In this document: positions 1 through 8,738 of the stretch, one piece after another | How the letters are laid out: each line of letters starts with the position of its first letter | Position numbering within the stretch: the stretch's first letter is position 1 | Assembly (NCBI GenBank): GCA_017398595.1 | Contig: JAFQFR010000045.1 | Location: forward strand, 1 to 53,970 | Length of the DNA: 53,970 nucleotides | Reading direction: 5' to 3' | Source of the DNA: Clostridia bacterium | Lineage (GTDB): Bacteria; Bacillota; Clostridia; Oscillospirales; CAG-272 | Notes under the pieces: generated by a model | The model's database searches: none | What the model saw: only the letters and a program-made list of their open reading frames with translations | Told to the model about the DNA's origin: nothing | Translations under genes and position numbers: made by a program

Positions 1-122
1 CAAGGTTTTTCGACAGGATGCAAAACCGTTCACTCGCGTCGTGCTCAACCGCACGCGGTTTTTAAGGAGTTTTAAAGCTAGCTAAAGCGCAGCTTTAGGT
101 TGCGCATGTCCGTCTTTAAAAC
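1..122 (+). repeat. Three-stem intergenic element, copy A (5' end cut by window)
   Basis: The window opens inside the right arm of stem 1 (GGTTTTTCGACA). Stem 2 is AAAACCG (22-28) with CGGTTTT (56-62). The linker TAAGGAG follows at 63-69. Stem 3 is GTTTTAAAG (69-77) with CTTTAAAAC (114-122). The loop of stem 3 is longer than in other copies and holds a nested hairpin (CTAAAG/CTTTAG). The stem 2 interior is shared with copy E near 49.3 kb, while the stem 2 base differs but still pairs. The gene upstream is outside the window. Function unknown. Confidence 0.75.
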
Positions 123-157
123 AGGATTTCTATTATAAATATTTTTTTGAAAAGCTG

Positions 158-187
158 AAAACAGCATCCCCGTAGGGATGCTGTTTT
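158..187 (-). terminator. Terminator after the GH43 cluster
   Basis: A 13-bp perfect stem, AAAACAGCATCCC with GGGATGCTGTTTT around a 4-nt loop, lies about 13 nt past the stop of the last GH43 gene. On the minus strand it is followed by a T-rich stretch. This fits a Rho-independent terminator for the GH43 operon. Confidence 0.8.
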
Positions 188-199
188 AGCATATATTCT

Positions 200-2047
200 T
201 TACTTGGTAATGGTTGCGGTGGAAGTTGCGCCGTCCCATGCTACCGTGCCGCCGAGCGTCTCTGCTACGAAACGTACAGGCATGAAAGAGCGGTCACTCA
301 CGATAACTGCGGGAGAATCGAGCTTTACAGCCTGACCGTTGACGATCGCAGAGTCCGCGCCGACCGTGATCTTGATCTCGGTATCCGCGGTCTTGAGCGT
401 TGCGGTGGAAGTTGCACCGTCCCAACCAATCTCAGCGCCGAGAGCTTCTGCTACATAGCGAACGGGAAGCATGGTGCGGCTGTTGATGATGATGGGAGCA
501 ACGTCCATGGTCTTCTGCTCACCGTTAAGCGTGTAGTCGGTCTTGCCCACCGTCATCTTGAGCTCTACGCCTGCGCTTGCAGCCGAAGCCTTCGCCGAAA
601 CGATCGCCGAGGGCTCGCTGAGCTCTTCCTCACGGTAGCTGTACGCACGATAGTAGTAGGTCTTGCCCTCTTCTGCCGTGCTGTCCGCATAGGTCGTGCT
701 TTCGGTAGACGCAAGATAGCTGAAGTTCTTACCGTCTGTGCTGCGATAGATGGTATAGCCCGCTGCATTCGCCGCACTCAGCTGCAGCGTCACGCCGCTG
801 CCGCCCTTTGCCGTAAGGGTGGGCACGCCGAGATTTTCACCCACGTTTACAAAGTTGACCGTGGAATTGACGTTTGCAGGAACACGATTATCGTTCAGTC
901 CCGCATGGATAACACCGTAAGAAGTGCCGTTCCATTCGGTATAATCGATGTAATACGGCTCGATATATGCATCACGGCCGGATGCCTTTGCGCCGTTGGT
1001 ATACGCATACGCATGATAGCAGAGGAAGCCGTTGCCGTCCTTATCGGTAATAAAGGAAGCGTGTCCCGCGCCGCGCACATTCAACGCAGTCTTAGCCTGG
1101 AAGATCGGGTTGTAGGTCGTCGCACCGTTTGTAGGCTTGTTGGGGAGCTTGACCCAGGAAGAGGTCAGGAGCGGGTCGTCGCCCGTCCAAGTCAGCTGAC
1201 CGAGACCGTAGTCCGACCAATAGCCGCTGCCCGAATAGGTGATATACACTTCACCGTGAATGCCGTAAACCGCGGTAGCACCCTCGACAACGCGCGGGTG
1301 TTTTGCAGTAGAACCTGCAAACTCCCAGGTCTGCGTAGGCGTGGTGATCACGCCGGGCTCACCTGTCAGCGTCCAGGGGTTGATCATCTTCGAGATCATC
1401 AGCTTCTGATAGAATTTTCCGCTCGTGCCCGATTCGCCGCGGCCCTCTTCAGTGACCCAAGTGGTATAGATACCCTTATACGGTCCCTCTGCGATCCGCA
1501 ATACGCTTTGTCCGACAGCCCAATCGGTATAGCGAGTGCCGTCCTCTTTCAAAATCGGCTGCGAATAGTTCGCCTGTCCGGTTACCGGATGACCGTAGGG
1601 TCCCTTGGGGTTGCCGCTGGTCGATTTCAGAACGACCATCTGCACCTCGGACGAGTCGCCGGTGTCGTTACGGAGCGCCAGGAACATATACCAACCGGAG
1701 TTGCCGGGGGCTTCTTCCTCGGTAAAGTAGTGGATCTCGGGCGACCAGGTACCGCTGAGCTTGGCACCATCACCGAAGAGATCGATCACTGTGGGGTCCA
1801 TTGCGGAATTGTACACGATGTTGCTGTTGATACTCTGCGAAGCAAAACCGCTGAGCGTCGTGGAGCGGAACACCGCGATCTTCGTAGAACCGGTAACAGT
1901 CAGGTAATAATACTCACCGTCGGTACACAGCCACGGGTCAGCCGCGCTCGAACGAATCTTCGTGCTGTTCAGCGTCTCTGCCGAAGCCGTCAAAAGCAGC
2001 GCACAGCACATACATGCCGTCAAAAGCAATGCAATCCATTTTTTCAT
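200..2047 (-). CDS. Secreted GH43-type glycosidase with FN3 and stalk domains
   Basis: 615 aa. A Sec signal peptide (residues 1-23, cleavage after ASA) leads into a five-bladed GH43-type catalytic domain (about 28-395). The likely general base is Asp37 in ADPW, and the likely general acid is the Glu in RVVEG. Where many GH43 enzymes have WAIDGTV, this protein reads WAVGQSV, so the middle catalytic Asp appears to be missing (by-eye alignment). A fibronectin-III-like domain (about 405-490) follows. Two copies of a 'copper amine oxidase N-terminal' stalk repeat (about 505-613; motifs LPVRYVAEALG and MPVRFVAETLG) end the protein and may hold it at the cell wall. Probable substrate: arabinan or arabinoxylan side chains (family inference). 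It is last of four co-directional GH43 genes, 31 nt after its neighbour. The start has AAGGA upstream. Confidence 0.85.
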   Translation of the reverse strand: MKKWIALLLTACMCCALLLTASAETLNSTKIRSSAADPWLCTDGEYYYLTVTGSTKIAVFRSTTLSGFASQSINSNIVYNSAMDPTVIDLFGDGAKLSGTWSPEIHYFTEEEAPGNSGWYMFLALRNDTGDSSEVQMVVLKSTSGNPKGPYGHPVTGQANYSQPILKEDGTRYTDWAVGQSVLRIAEGPYKGIYTTWVTEEGRGESGTSGKFYQKLMISKMINPWTLTGEPGVITTPTQTWEFAGSTAKHPRVVEGATAVYGIHGEVYITYSGSGYWSDYGLGQLTWTGDDPLLTSSWVKLPNKPTNGATTYNPIFQAKTALNVRGAGHASFITDKDGNGFLCYHAYAYTNGAKASGRDAYIEPYYIDYTEWNGTSYGVIHAGLNDNRVPANVNSTVNFVNVGENLGVPTLTAKGGSGVTLQLSAANAAGYTIYRSTDGKNFSYLASTESTTYADSTAEEGKTYYYRAYSYREEELSEPSAIVSAKASAASAGVELKMTVGKTDYTLNGEQKTMDVAPIIINSRTMLPVRYVAEALGAEIGWDGATSTATLKTADTEIKITVGADSAIVNGQAVKLDSPAVIVSDRSFMPVRFVAETLGGTVAWDGATSTATITK

Positions 2048-2078
2048 TTTTCTCTATCCTTCCTTTCATTTTGCAAAA

Positions 2079-3704
2079 TCAATTGTTCAAAACGTAATCA
2101 TAAAGTGTTGTCAGAGCGTCTCGAAGGTCAACATCTCCGTCTCCGTCTACATCATCCTTCGAAAAGACGACCGCCTTGTTGTCCCCGTTCACATACCGCA
2201 GAATGCGTAAAACATCCAGCAGAGTACGTTTATCATGCACAGCCGATACCACGTCCGAAGGTGCACCAATCTCCTCTGCACGCGTGCTGTACACGCGATA
2301 ATAATACGTTTTGCCGCCTGTGACCGTATCATCTACATAGGTGTCACCGTCCGTGCTTGCAAGGTATGCAAAGGTCGTGCCGTCCGTACTGCGATAGATC
2401 ATGTAGCCGGTCGCGTTGTCCGCCTCCATGGTCAGCGTAATATCTTTACCGGGTTCCGCCGTCACCGTCGCTTGTCCAAGCGCATCGCCATCGGTTGCAA
2501 AATCGATCGTGGTAGATGTATTCGCAGCTACGCCGCTGCCCAAACGGATCACACCGTAGGACGTGCCGTTCCACGCAGTATAGTCAATATAGTAAGACTC
2601 GATGTATGCGCTACGGGCGGAAGCCTTTGTGCCATCCGCATACGGGTATGCATGGTAGCAGAAAAAACCGTTGCCGTCCTTATCGGTGATAAAAGATGCA
2701 TGTCCCGCGCCGCGCAGATCGTCCGCAGTCGTAGCGGTGAAGATCGGGTTCGTCAGCGCGCCATCCTCCGAAGCCGTATCGGGGAGCTTGACCCAGGAAG
2801 AGGTCAGGAGCGGATCGCCGCCCGTCCAGGTCAGCTGACCGAGACCGTAGTCCGACCAATAGCCGCTGCCCGAATAGGTGAGGAACACCTCTCCGTTTGT
2901 TCCGTAAACCGCCGTGCCGCCCTCGACAACGCGCGGATACGTGGACGAAGCACCCGCATATTCCCAGTCCTGTGTAGGCGTGGTAATGATCGCGGGGTCA
3001 CTTGCCAGCGTAAAAGGGTTGGAGAGCTTTGCGATCATCAGTTTTTGATGGAATGTGCCGTCATTATCCGAGTTACCGCGTCCCTCCTCGGCAACCCAGG
3101 TAGCATAGATGCCTTTATACGGTCCCTCGGCAATGCGCAGGATGCTCTGTCCGCAGCCCCACACGTCATAAATGCTGCCGTCCTCTTGCAGAAGCGGCTG
3201 CGAACAGTTTGCCGTGCCGCTTATCGGATGACCGTACGGACCATTTGGGCTGTCGGTCGTGGATTTCAGCACGACCATGCGCACCACGGAGGAATCTCCG
3301 GTATTTTTGCGCAGTGCCACGAACATATACCAACCGGCATATTCGGCACCGAAGTCTTCCTCGGAAATGTAATGGATCTCGGGCGACCAGGTTCCGTTGA
3401 TTGCCGCGTCCTCTCCGAACAGCTCGATGACAGTCGGATCGTATACAACGCCGTCATAATACGACGTATAGGCAATATTTTCATCAATTGTCGGTGTTTT
3501 CAAACCATCCAGTGTATCCGATGCAAACACCGCAATGCGCGAGGTGCCCGTCTGCGTGAGATAATACTTTTCTCCGTCGGTAAAAAGCCACGGATCGGCA
3601 GTGCCCGAACGCACCAGTGTGCCGCTCAGTGTCTCTGCCGAAGCCGTCAGAAGCAACGCACAGCACATGCACGCGGTCAAAAGCAGTGTAAACCATTTTT
3701 TCAT
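2079..3704 (-). CDS. Secreted GH43-type glycosidase with FN3 and half-dockerin
   Basis: 541 aa. The signal peptide (1-23) is almost identical to that of the next gene downstream, whereas the catalytic domain is closer to the gene upstream. Asp37 (ADPW) and the Glu of RVVEGG are the likely base and acid; WGCGQSI occupies the position of the usual WAIDGTV. An FN3-like domain follows. The C-terminus carries one EF-hand-like calcium loop (DVDGDGDVDLRD) preceded by a helix (DVLRILRY) but no first loop, so it is half of a type I dockerin. No cohesin is visible in the window. The start codon overlaps the upstream stop as ATGA, indicating translational coupling. Substrate specificity is unknown beyond family expectation. 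Confidence 0.85.
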   Translation of the reverse strand: MKKWFTLLLTACMCCALLLTASAETLSGTLVRSGTADPWLFTDGEKYYLTQTGTSRIAVFASDTLDGLKTPTIDENIAYTSYYDGVVYDPTVIELFGEDAAINGTWSPEIHYISEEDFGAEYAGWYMFVALRKNTGDSSVVRMVVLKSTTDSPNGPYGHPISGTANCSQPLLQEDGSIYDVWGCGQSILRIAEGPYKGIYATWVAEEGRGNSDNDGTFHQKLMIAKLSNPFTLASDPAIITTPTQDWEYAGASSTYPRVVEGGTAVYGTNGEVFLTYSGSGYWSDYGLGQLTWTGGDPLLTSSWVKLPDTASEDGALTNPIFTATTADDLRGAGHASFITDKDGNGFFCYHAYPYADGTKASARSAYIESYYIDYTAWNGTSYGVIRLGSGVAANTSTTIDFATDGDALGQATVTAEPGKDITLTMEADNATGYMIYRSTDGTTFAYLASTDGDTYVDDTVTGGKTYYYRVYSTRAEEIGAPSDVVSAVHDKRTLLDVLRILRYVNGDNKAVVFSKDDVDGDGDVDLRDALTTLYDYVLNN

Positions 3705-5353
3705 TTTCCCGTAGCCACTCCTTTCCTCGTGTTCATGACATGGCGGCGTGCCAGGAGAGCGTCCCGAACATCCACAGTGCCGTTGCCGTTTTTGTCATCG
3801 GTAAGATAGGTCTTTGCCGTAGTATCGCCGCCGGCATACCGCAGGATGCGCAAAACGTCTGCGTATGTGTACACGCCTGCGTATTTTGCCCAAGCAACGG
3901 CAGATGCCTCGCCGATCTCCTCGGCGCGGTAGCTGTACACGCGATAATAATATGAGATGCTCGGTAAGATATTGCAGTCCATATATGTGGATTTATCCGT
4001 CGTAGCAAGGTAAGTAAAGGTCTTGCCGTCCGTGCTGCGATAGATCATGTAACCATCGGCATTTGCAGCATCCATCTGCAGCGTGATTCCTTTTCCGGAT
4101 GTAGCCGTCACCGTCGCTTGTCCAAGCGCTTCGCCCGTGATTGCAAATGTGGCAGCAGTAGATGTATTCGCAGCTACGCCGCTGCCCAAACGGATCACAC
4201 CGTAAGATGTGCCGTTCCACGCAGTATAGTCAATATAGTAAGGCTCGATGTATGCCTTGCGGGCAGAAGCCTTTGTACCGTTCGTATACGGGTATGCATG
4301 GTAGCAGAAAAAGCCGTTGCCGTCCTTATCGGTGACAAAAGATGCATGTCCCGCGCCGCGCAGATCGTCCGCAGTCGTAGCGGTGAAGATCGGGTTTGTC
4401 AACGTGACATTCTCCGAAACCGTATCGGGAAGCTTGACCCAGGAAGAGGTCAGGAGCGGATCGCCGCCCGTCCAGGTCAGCTGACCGAGACCGTAATCCG
4501 ACCAATAGCCGCTGCCCGAATAGGTGAGGAATACCTCTCCGTTTGTGCCGTACACCGCCGTGCCGCCCTCGACAACGCGCGGATGCGTGGACGATGCACC
4601 GGCATATTCCCAGGACTGCGTCGGCGTGGTAATGATCGCAGGCTCGCTTGCCAGCGTAAAGGGGTTGGAGAGCTTTGCGATCATCAGTTTTTGATAGAAT
4701 TTTCCCGCAGATCCCGAGCCGCCGCGTCCTTCTTCAGCGACCCAGGTAGCATAGATACCCTTATACGGTCCCTCGGCAATGCGCAGGATGCTCTGTCCGC
4801 AGCCCCACTCGTCATAAATGCTGCCATCTTCTTGGAGAAGCGGCTGCGAACAGTTTGCCGTGCCGCTCGTCGGATGACCGTACGGGCCTTTCGGGCTGTC
4901 GGTCGTGGATTTCAACACGACCAGGCGAACCATTGCGGAGCTTACACCGCCCGACGCATTATAGGTCGTCTGGCGCAGTGCCAAAAACATATACCAACCG
5001 GCATATTCGGCGCCGAAATCCTCTTCGGAAATGTAATGGATCTCAGGCGACCAGGTTCCGTTGATTTCCGCCCCCTCGCCGAACAGTTCGGCTACTGCCG
5101 TATCCGAAGCAGAGTTATATACAATGTTGCTGTTCAACTTTTGCGAAGCAAAACCGCGTATCGTCGAAGACGAGAACACCGCAATGCGCGAGGTGCCCGT
5201 CTGTGTAAGATAATACTTTTCTCCGTCGGTAAAAAGCCACGGATCGGCAGTGCTCGAACGCACCAATGTGCCGCTCAGCGTCTCCGCGGAAATACCGAGC
5301 ATCAATGCGCAAAACAATATCGCCGCAAAAAGGGAAACCAAAAGTTTTTTCAT
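3701..5353 (-). CDS. Secreted GH43-type glycosidase with FN3 and half-dockerin
   Basis: 550 aa. The signal peptide differs from the two downstream paralogues (MKKLLVSLF..., cleavage after ISA), while the catalytic domain is close to the 541-aa neighbour. Motifs: ADPW (base), RVVEGG (acid), WGCGQSI in place of WAIDGTV, and the terminal GHASF...CYHAY segment typical of GH43 propellers. An insertion with Ala/Ser/Gly near residue 130 distinguishes it. The C-terminus has helix DVLRILRY and one Ca-binding-like loop (DKNGNGTVDVRD), again half a dockerin, then a basic tail. First secreted gene of the cluster; TATAAT lies about 30 nt upstream. Confidence 0.85.
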   Translation of the reverse strand: MKKLLVSLFAAILFCALMLGISAETLSGTLVRSSTADPWLFTDGEKYYLTQTGTSRIAVFSSSTIRGFASQKLNSNIVYNSASDTAVAELFGEGAEINGTWSPEIHYISEEDFGAEYAGWYMFLALRQTTYNASGGVSSAMVRLVVLKSTTDSPKGPYGHPTSGTANCSQPLLQEDGSIYDEWGCGQSILRIAEGPYKGIYATWVAEEGRGGSGSAGKFYQKLMIAKLSNPFTLASEPAIITTPTQSWEYAGASSTHPRVVEGGTAVYGTNGEVFLTYSGSGYWSDYGLGQLTWTGGDPLLTSSWVKLPDTVSENVTLTNPIFTATTADDLRGAGHASFVTDKDGNGFFCYHAYPYTNGTKASARKAYIEPYYIDYTAWNGTSYGVIRLGSGVAANTSTAATFAITGEALGQATVTATSGKGITLQMDAANADGYMIYRSTDGKTFTYLATTDKSTYMDCNILPSISYYYRVYSYRAEEIGEASAVAWAKYAGVYTYADVLRILRYAGGDTTAKTYLTDDKNGNGTVDVRDALLARRHVMNTRKGVATGK

Positions 5354-5383
5354 AGATATATCCTCATTTATGGATTCAATTTC

Positions 5384-5412
5384 ATTATATCGGAAAAGCT
5401 ATGGTTTTTCTA
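5384..5412 (-). promoter_or_regulatory. Probable promoter for the secreted GH43 genes
   Basis: Minus-strand TATAAT (5384-5389) with TAGAAA 17 nt upstream (5407-5412). The -10 is perfect and the -35 matches 4 of 6. It sits in the 103-bp gap between the cytoplasmic and secreted GH43 genes, so the secreted set could be expressed separately. Confidence 0.5.
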
Positions 5413-5456
5413 TACAAAAATTACGCTTTTTCTTCCGCTTTTTCGGACTACTTGCA

Positions 5457-6500
5457 TTATGTAAAAGCGGCAATGGTCTGTATCGTCTCGGGATCGGCAG
5501 GCTTACCGCTGCCGTCACCGATGATCACTTTACCATCCTCGATGCGGTACCGCTCCAAAAATACATACCGTCCGCCCGTGCGGTCGGGGGAAAGGTAGGC
5601 GTGGTAGCAGATAAAGCGGTCACCCGCAGGATCGGTAAAATAGGAAGCATGTCCGCAGCCGAATACCTTGTCCGACATGGAAAAGATCGGTTCCTTTTCC
5701 TTCTTCCAGTCCTCGTAAACCAGAGGATCGCCCCCGAGCGTCAGTTGTCCGAGCGCATAATACTTCGTCCAGTAGCCGCTGCCCGAATAGATGATGTACA
5801 CCTCGCCGTCATCGCCGTACACCGCCGTGCCGCCCTCGACGACCTTCGGACGGATCTTGCCGTCCGCACCCATGCCGTAACCGTGCATTTCCCAGTTCTC
5901 GGTAGGGCGTATCAAAATGCTTGTATTGCAGGCGGTATAGGGATTTTGCAGCTCGGCAATGCGGTTGCGCTGGTGAAAATCCTCGGTCTGTCTGCCGATC
6001 TCATCCACCCACATGGCATAGATCTTTCCGCCGTGGCGCAGGATCGTCTGCCCGCAGCACCAGCCGGTATTAAAGCTGTCATCCGTCGGCGAGACCACCT
6101 TTTCGGGTACATAGCGCTCGCCGCTGATCGGATTTGCATACGGTGCGAAAGGAGAATGCGGATCCTCGCTTTTCAGCACATACATGCGGTGATGGACGTT
6201 CTGCCCGTCGTCACAGGCGACGAACATGTACCAGCCGGCATGCTCCGCACCGAAATCCTCGGGCGAAAAATAGTGGATCTCGGGCGACCAAAGGTTTTTG
6301 GAAAACATATGCCCCTCTTCGGGGGCATATGCAATGACAGATTCGGAGTGCTCGGGATCATGGATCTTTGTGGGATCCTTGGCACGGTGCAGCGCAATGC
6401 GTCTGCCCGCCGTGCAACAGAGATAATAATAGCCGTTATAGAGAAACATCCAGGGATCCGCACCGCGGCAGATCGGATTCTGAAACGTGATCGTTTTCAT
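5457..6500 (-). CDS. Cytoplasmic GH43-type glycosidase
   Basis: 347 aa with no signal peptide and no accessory domain: a stand-alone five-bladed propeller. The likely base is Asp15 (GADPW) and the likely acid is the Glu in KVVEGG. WCCGQTI replaces WAIDGTV, as in the three secreted paralogues. GHASYF...CYHAY marks the last blade. It probably finishes hydrolysis of imported oligosaccharides released by the secreted enzymes (inference from location). Start has a GGAGG site. It begins 44 nt after the glmS stop with no visible terminator between them, so glmS readthrough may reach the GH43 genes. Confidence 0.85.
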   Translation of the reverse strand: MKTITFQNPICRGADPWMFLYNGYYYLCCTAGRRIALHRAKDPTKIHDPEHSESVIAYAPEEGHMFSKNLWSPEIHYFSPEDFGAEHAGWYMFVACDDGQNVHHRMYVLKSEDPHSPFAPYANPISGERYVPEKVVSPTDDSFNTGWCCGQTILRHGGKIYAMWVDEIGRQTEDFHQRNRIAELQNPYTACNTSILIRPTENWEMHGYGMGADGKIRPKVVEGGTAVYGDDGEVYIIYSGSGYWTKYYALGQLTLGGDPLVYEDWKKEKEPIFSMSDKVFGCGHASYFTDPAGDRFICYHAYLSPDRTGGRYVFLERYRIEDGKVIIGDGSGKPADPETIQTIAAFT

Positions 6501-6544
6501 GGGAACCTCCGTTTTTATGCAGATATATGAAATTTTTTACTACC

Positions 6545-8377
6545 TTATTCTACCGTTACACTTTTTGCAAGGTTTCTCGGCTTGTCGATGTCACAGCCGC
6601 GCTTTGCCGCCACATGGTAGGCAAGCAGCTGCAGGACCGTAGCCAGCGGGATCGCCGAAAACAGCTCGGAGCAGTTCGGCAGGTAAATGACCTTCTTTGC
6701 CTCGTCGGCGGCATCCTTCGCCCCCTCGCGGGTGATGAGCAGTACTTCTGCCCCGCGCGCCTTGACCTCGCGGATGTTGCTGATCATTTTTTCGTACAGC
6801 TCGGATACCGTGGCAAGTGCGATCACGGGCATATCCTCGGTGATGAGCGAGATCGTGCCGTGCTTGAGCTCGCCTGCGGCATATGCTTCGCTGTGGATGT
6901 AGGAGATCTCCTTCAGTTTGAGCGAGCCCTCCATCGCGAGATGATAATCAATGCCGCGGCCGATGAAGAACAGATCTTCGTAATCGTAAAACAGATCTGC
7001 CGCAGCGGCGATCTCGTCCTCGCGGGCGATCGCTTCGCGCACAACGCGCGGCATATCTTCGTACAGCGTGCGTGTCAGACTGCGCGCCGCATCTTCGGTC
7101 AATCTGCCCATGGCAAGCGCCATGCGGATGGAGAGCAGATAGAGCAGCGAGATCTGCACGGTATATGCCTTTGTAGAGGCAACCGAGATCTCGGGGCCTG
7201 CCCAGGTGTAGATCACATCGTCCGCCTCGCGCGCGATGGTCGAACCGATGACATTGACGATGCCGAGCGTATATGCGCCCTTCTCTTTGGCAAGGCGGAG
7301 CGCCGCCAGCGAATCGGCGGTCTCACCCGACTGCGAAATGATGACCACCAGATCATCTTTATTCAGGATCGGATCGTTATAGCGGAACTCGGACGCGATC
7401 TCCACATTGACGGGCACGCGGCAAAGCTTCTCGATCACCGTTTTGCCCACAAGTCCCGCGTGCATCGCCGTGCCGCAGGCAACAAATGTGACGCTCTTGA
7501 TGCCCGCAAGGCGGCTGTCGTCCAGCCCCTCCTCGTCAAAGCACGGAAGCATATCCTTGATACGGGGACGAAGCGTCTTTTCGATCGCTTCGGGCTCCTC
7601 ACCTATCTCCTTGATCATAAAGTGCGCATATCCGCCGCGCTCTGCTGCCTCGATCGACCAGGTCGCCGTGAGCAGCTCGTGCTGTACGGGTGCTTTCTCT
7701 ATATCGTAGATCTCGACGCTGTCCTTCGTCACGATCGCAAGCTCGCGGTCGCCGAGCTGATAGTAGTCCTTGGTATAGCGCAGCACTGCCGCAATATCCG
7801 ATGCGACAAAGTTCTCGCCTTCCCCGACGCCGACGATCAGCGGATTATCCTTGCGGATGGCATACAGCGTATCGGACTGATCGGCAAAGAGTGCCGCGAT
7901 CGCATAAGAGCCGACAATATCGCGCATGGCTGCGAGCAGCGCGTCCGTGCGGTTGCCGCAGTTCGCATAGTGGTAATCGATCAGCTTTGCCGCCACCTCG
8001 GTATCCGTCTCGGAGACGAAGGTGTAGCCGTTCTTCTGCAGCATCGCGCGCAGGGGCGCATAGTTTTCGATGATACCGTTATGTACGATCTGAATGTTCG
8101 CATTGCCGTGGGGATGGGAATTGGTATCCGAGGGCGCACCGTGCGTTGCCCAGCGGGTGTGACCGATGCCGCAGTGCGCACCGTCTAAGGTGCCGAGCGA
8201 TCTTACCTTGTCCTCCACGTTCTGCACCTTGCCGACCGCCTTGACGACCGCAAGGGTTCCGTTTGCAAATGCCGCAACACCCGCCGAATCGTATCCGCGA
8301 TACTCCAGCGTGTGCAGTCCCTGCAAAATGACTTCCGACGCTTCACGCGCGCCGACATACCCTGTGATTCCGCACAT
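6545..8377 (-). CDS. glmS: Glutamine-fructose-6-phosphate aminotransferase
   Basis: 610 aa. Makes glucosamine-6-phosphate from fructose-6-phosphate and glutamine, the first step to UDP-GlcNAc. The start was set so that Cys2 (MCGITGYVG) becomes the N-terminal nucleophile of the class II glutaminase domain (to about 220). Two SIS sugar-isomerase domains follow, ending in LAKSVTVE. An in-frame ATG 11 codons upstream (8410) would bury the catalytic Cys. The preferred ATG lacks a good Shine-Dalgarno site, whereas the upstream ATG is preceded by GGGGG with no spacing. A glmS ribozyme lies in the leader, and glmM is immediately upstream in the same orientation. Confidence 0.97.
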   Translation of the reverse strand: MCGITGYVGAREASEVILQGLHTLEYRGYDSAGVAAFANGTLAVVKAVGKVQNVEDKVRSLGTLDGAHCGIGHTRWATHGAPSDTNSHPHGNANIQIVHNGIIENYAPLRAMLQKNGYTFVSETDTEVAAKLIDYHYANCGNRTDALLAAMRDIVGSYAIAALFADQSDTLYAIRKDNPLIVGVGEGENFVASDIAAVLRYTKDYYQLGDRELAIVTKDSVEIYDIEKAPVQHELLTATWSIEAAERGGYAHFMIKEIGEEPEAIEKTLRPRIKDMLPCFDEEGLDDSRLAGIKSVTFVACGTAMHAGLVGKTVIEKLCRVPVNVEIASEFRYNDPILNKDDLVVIISQSGETADSLAALRLAKEKGAYTLGIVNVIGSTIAREADDVIYTWAGPEISVASTKAYTVQISLLYLLSIRMALAMGRLTEDAARSLTRTLYEDMPRVVREAIAREDEIAAAADLFYDYEDLFFIGRGIDYHLAMEGSLKLKEISYIHSEAYAAGELKHGTISLITEDMPVIALATVSELYEKMISNIREVKARGAEVLLITREGAKDAADEAKKVIYLPNCSELFSAIPLATVLQLLAYHVAAKRGCDIDKPRNLAKSVTVE

Positions 8378-8439
8378 GGTAGATATACAGTACAGCCAGC
8401 AGGCGCTCATCCCCCGCGGACTGTCTCTTTTCTTTCAAA

Positions 8440-8577
8440 ATTCTGCTTTTTCTCCTTTGTCCGCAGCTCACACCGCGGCTTTGTAAGAAAATACGGCAGC
8501 AGTTGTGCCGTCGGGGCATCCGCCGAAACTCTCGATCTTCCCCGAACCTCGTCAACCGCCGAAAGCGGTCTGGCGCT
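8440..8577 (-). ncRNA. glmS ribozyme (glucosamine-6-phosphate-sensing)
   Basis: Read on the minus strand, the glmS leader begins with AGCGCCAGACC, then has GGTTGACGAGG, TTTCGGCGGATGCCCC and, at the 3' end, GAGCTGCGGACAAAGGAG. These are the conserved blocks of the glmS self-cleaving ribozyme core and P3-P4 region. By analogy with known members, cleavage should fall just 5' of the first GCGCC (between 8577 and 8576). Glucosamine-6-phosphate is the cofactor in this class, and cleavage lowers glmS mRNA. It ends about 60 nt before the glmS start. Confidence 0.93.
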
Positions 8578-8609
8578 AAGTGCAAAATGCACTTTTACTG
8601 AGCGTAATT

Positions 8610-8727
8610 ATAATGACATAGCAGTTATGGCGAAGCGAGGGAATTCTCTCCCTCCGTCAAAACCTGCGGTTTTGCCACCTCCCTCGTCAGAGGGAGGCTT
8701 GCCGCGCCATAACGCCTATGCTATTAT
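8610..8727. mobile_element. 118-bp MITE with 23-bp imperfect terminal inverted repeats
   Basis: Left end 8610-8632 (ATAATGACATAG, then GTTATGGCG) and right end 8705-8727 (CGCCATAAC ... CTATGCTATTAT) are imperfect inverted repeats. Between them lie three hairpins: GGGA/TCCC, CAAAACC/GGTTTTG and CCTCCCTC/GAGGGAGG. There is no reading frame. It separates glmM from the glmS ribozyme. On the minus strand its outer end forms TATAAT at the junction with flanking DNA (8606-8611), which could act as a -10 for glmS. No clear target-site duplication is visible. Confidence 0.75.
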
Positions 8728-8738
8728 CCTATGCAAAT

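Noticed and set aside
200..540. SLH domains at the end of the 615-aa GH43 protein
   Set aside because: The repeats contain LPVRYVAEALG-type motifs and fit the copper amine oxidase N-terminal-like stalk domain rather than SLH.
1978..2047. Lipoprotein signal in the GH43 signal peptides (several Cys)
   Set aside because: The Cys residues lie inside the hydrophobic core and no lipobox precedes a Cys at the cleavage site; ASA-E suits signal peptidase I.
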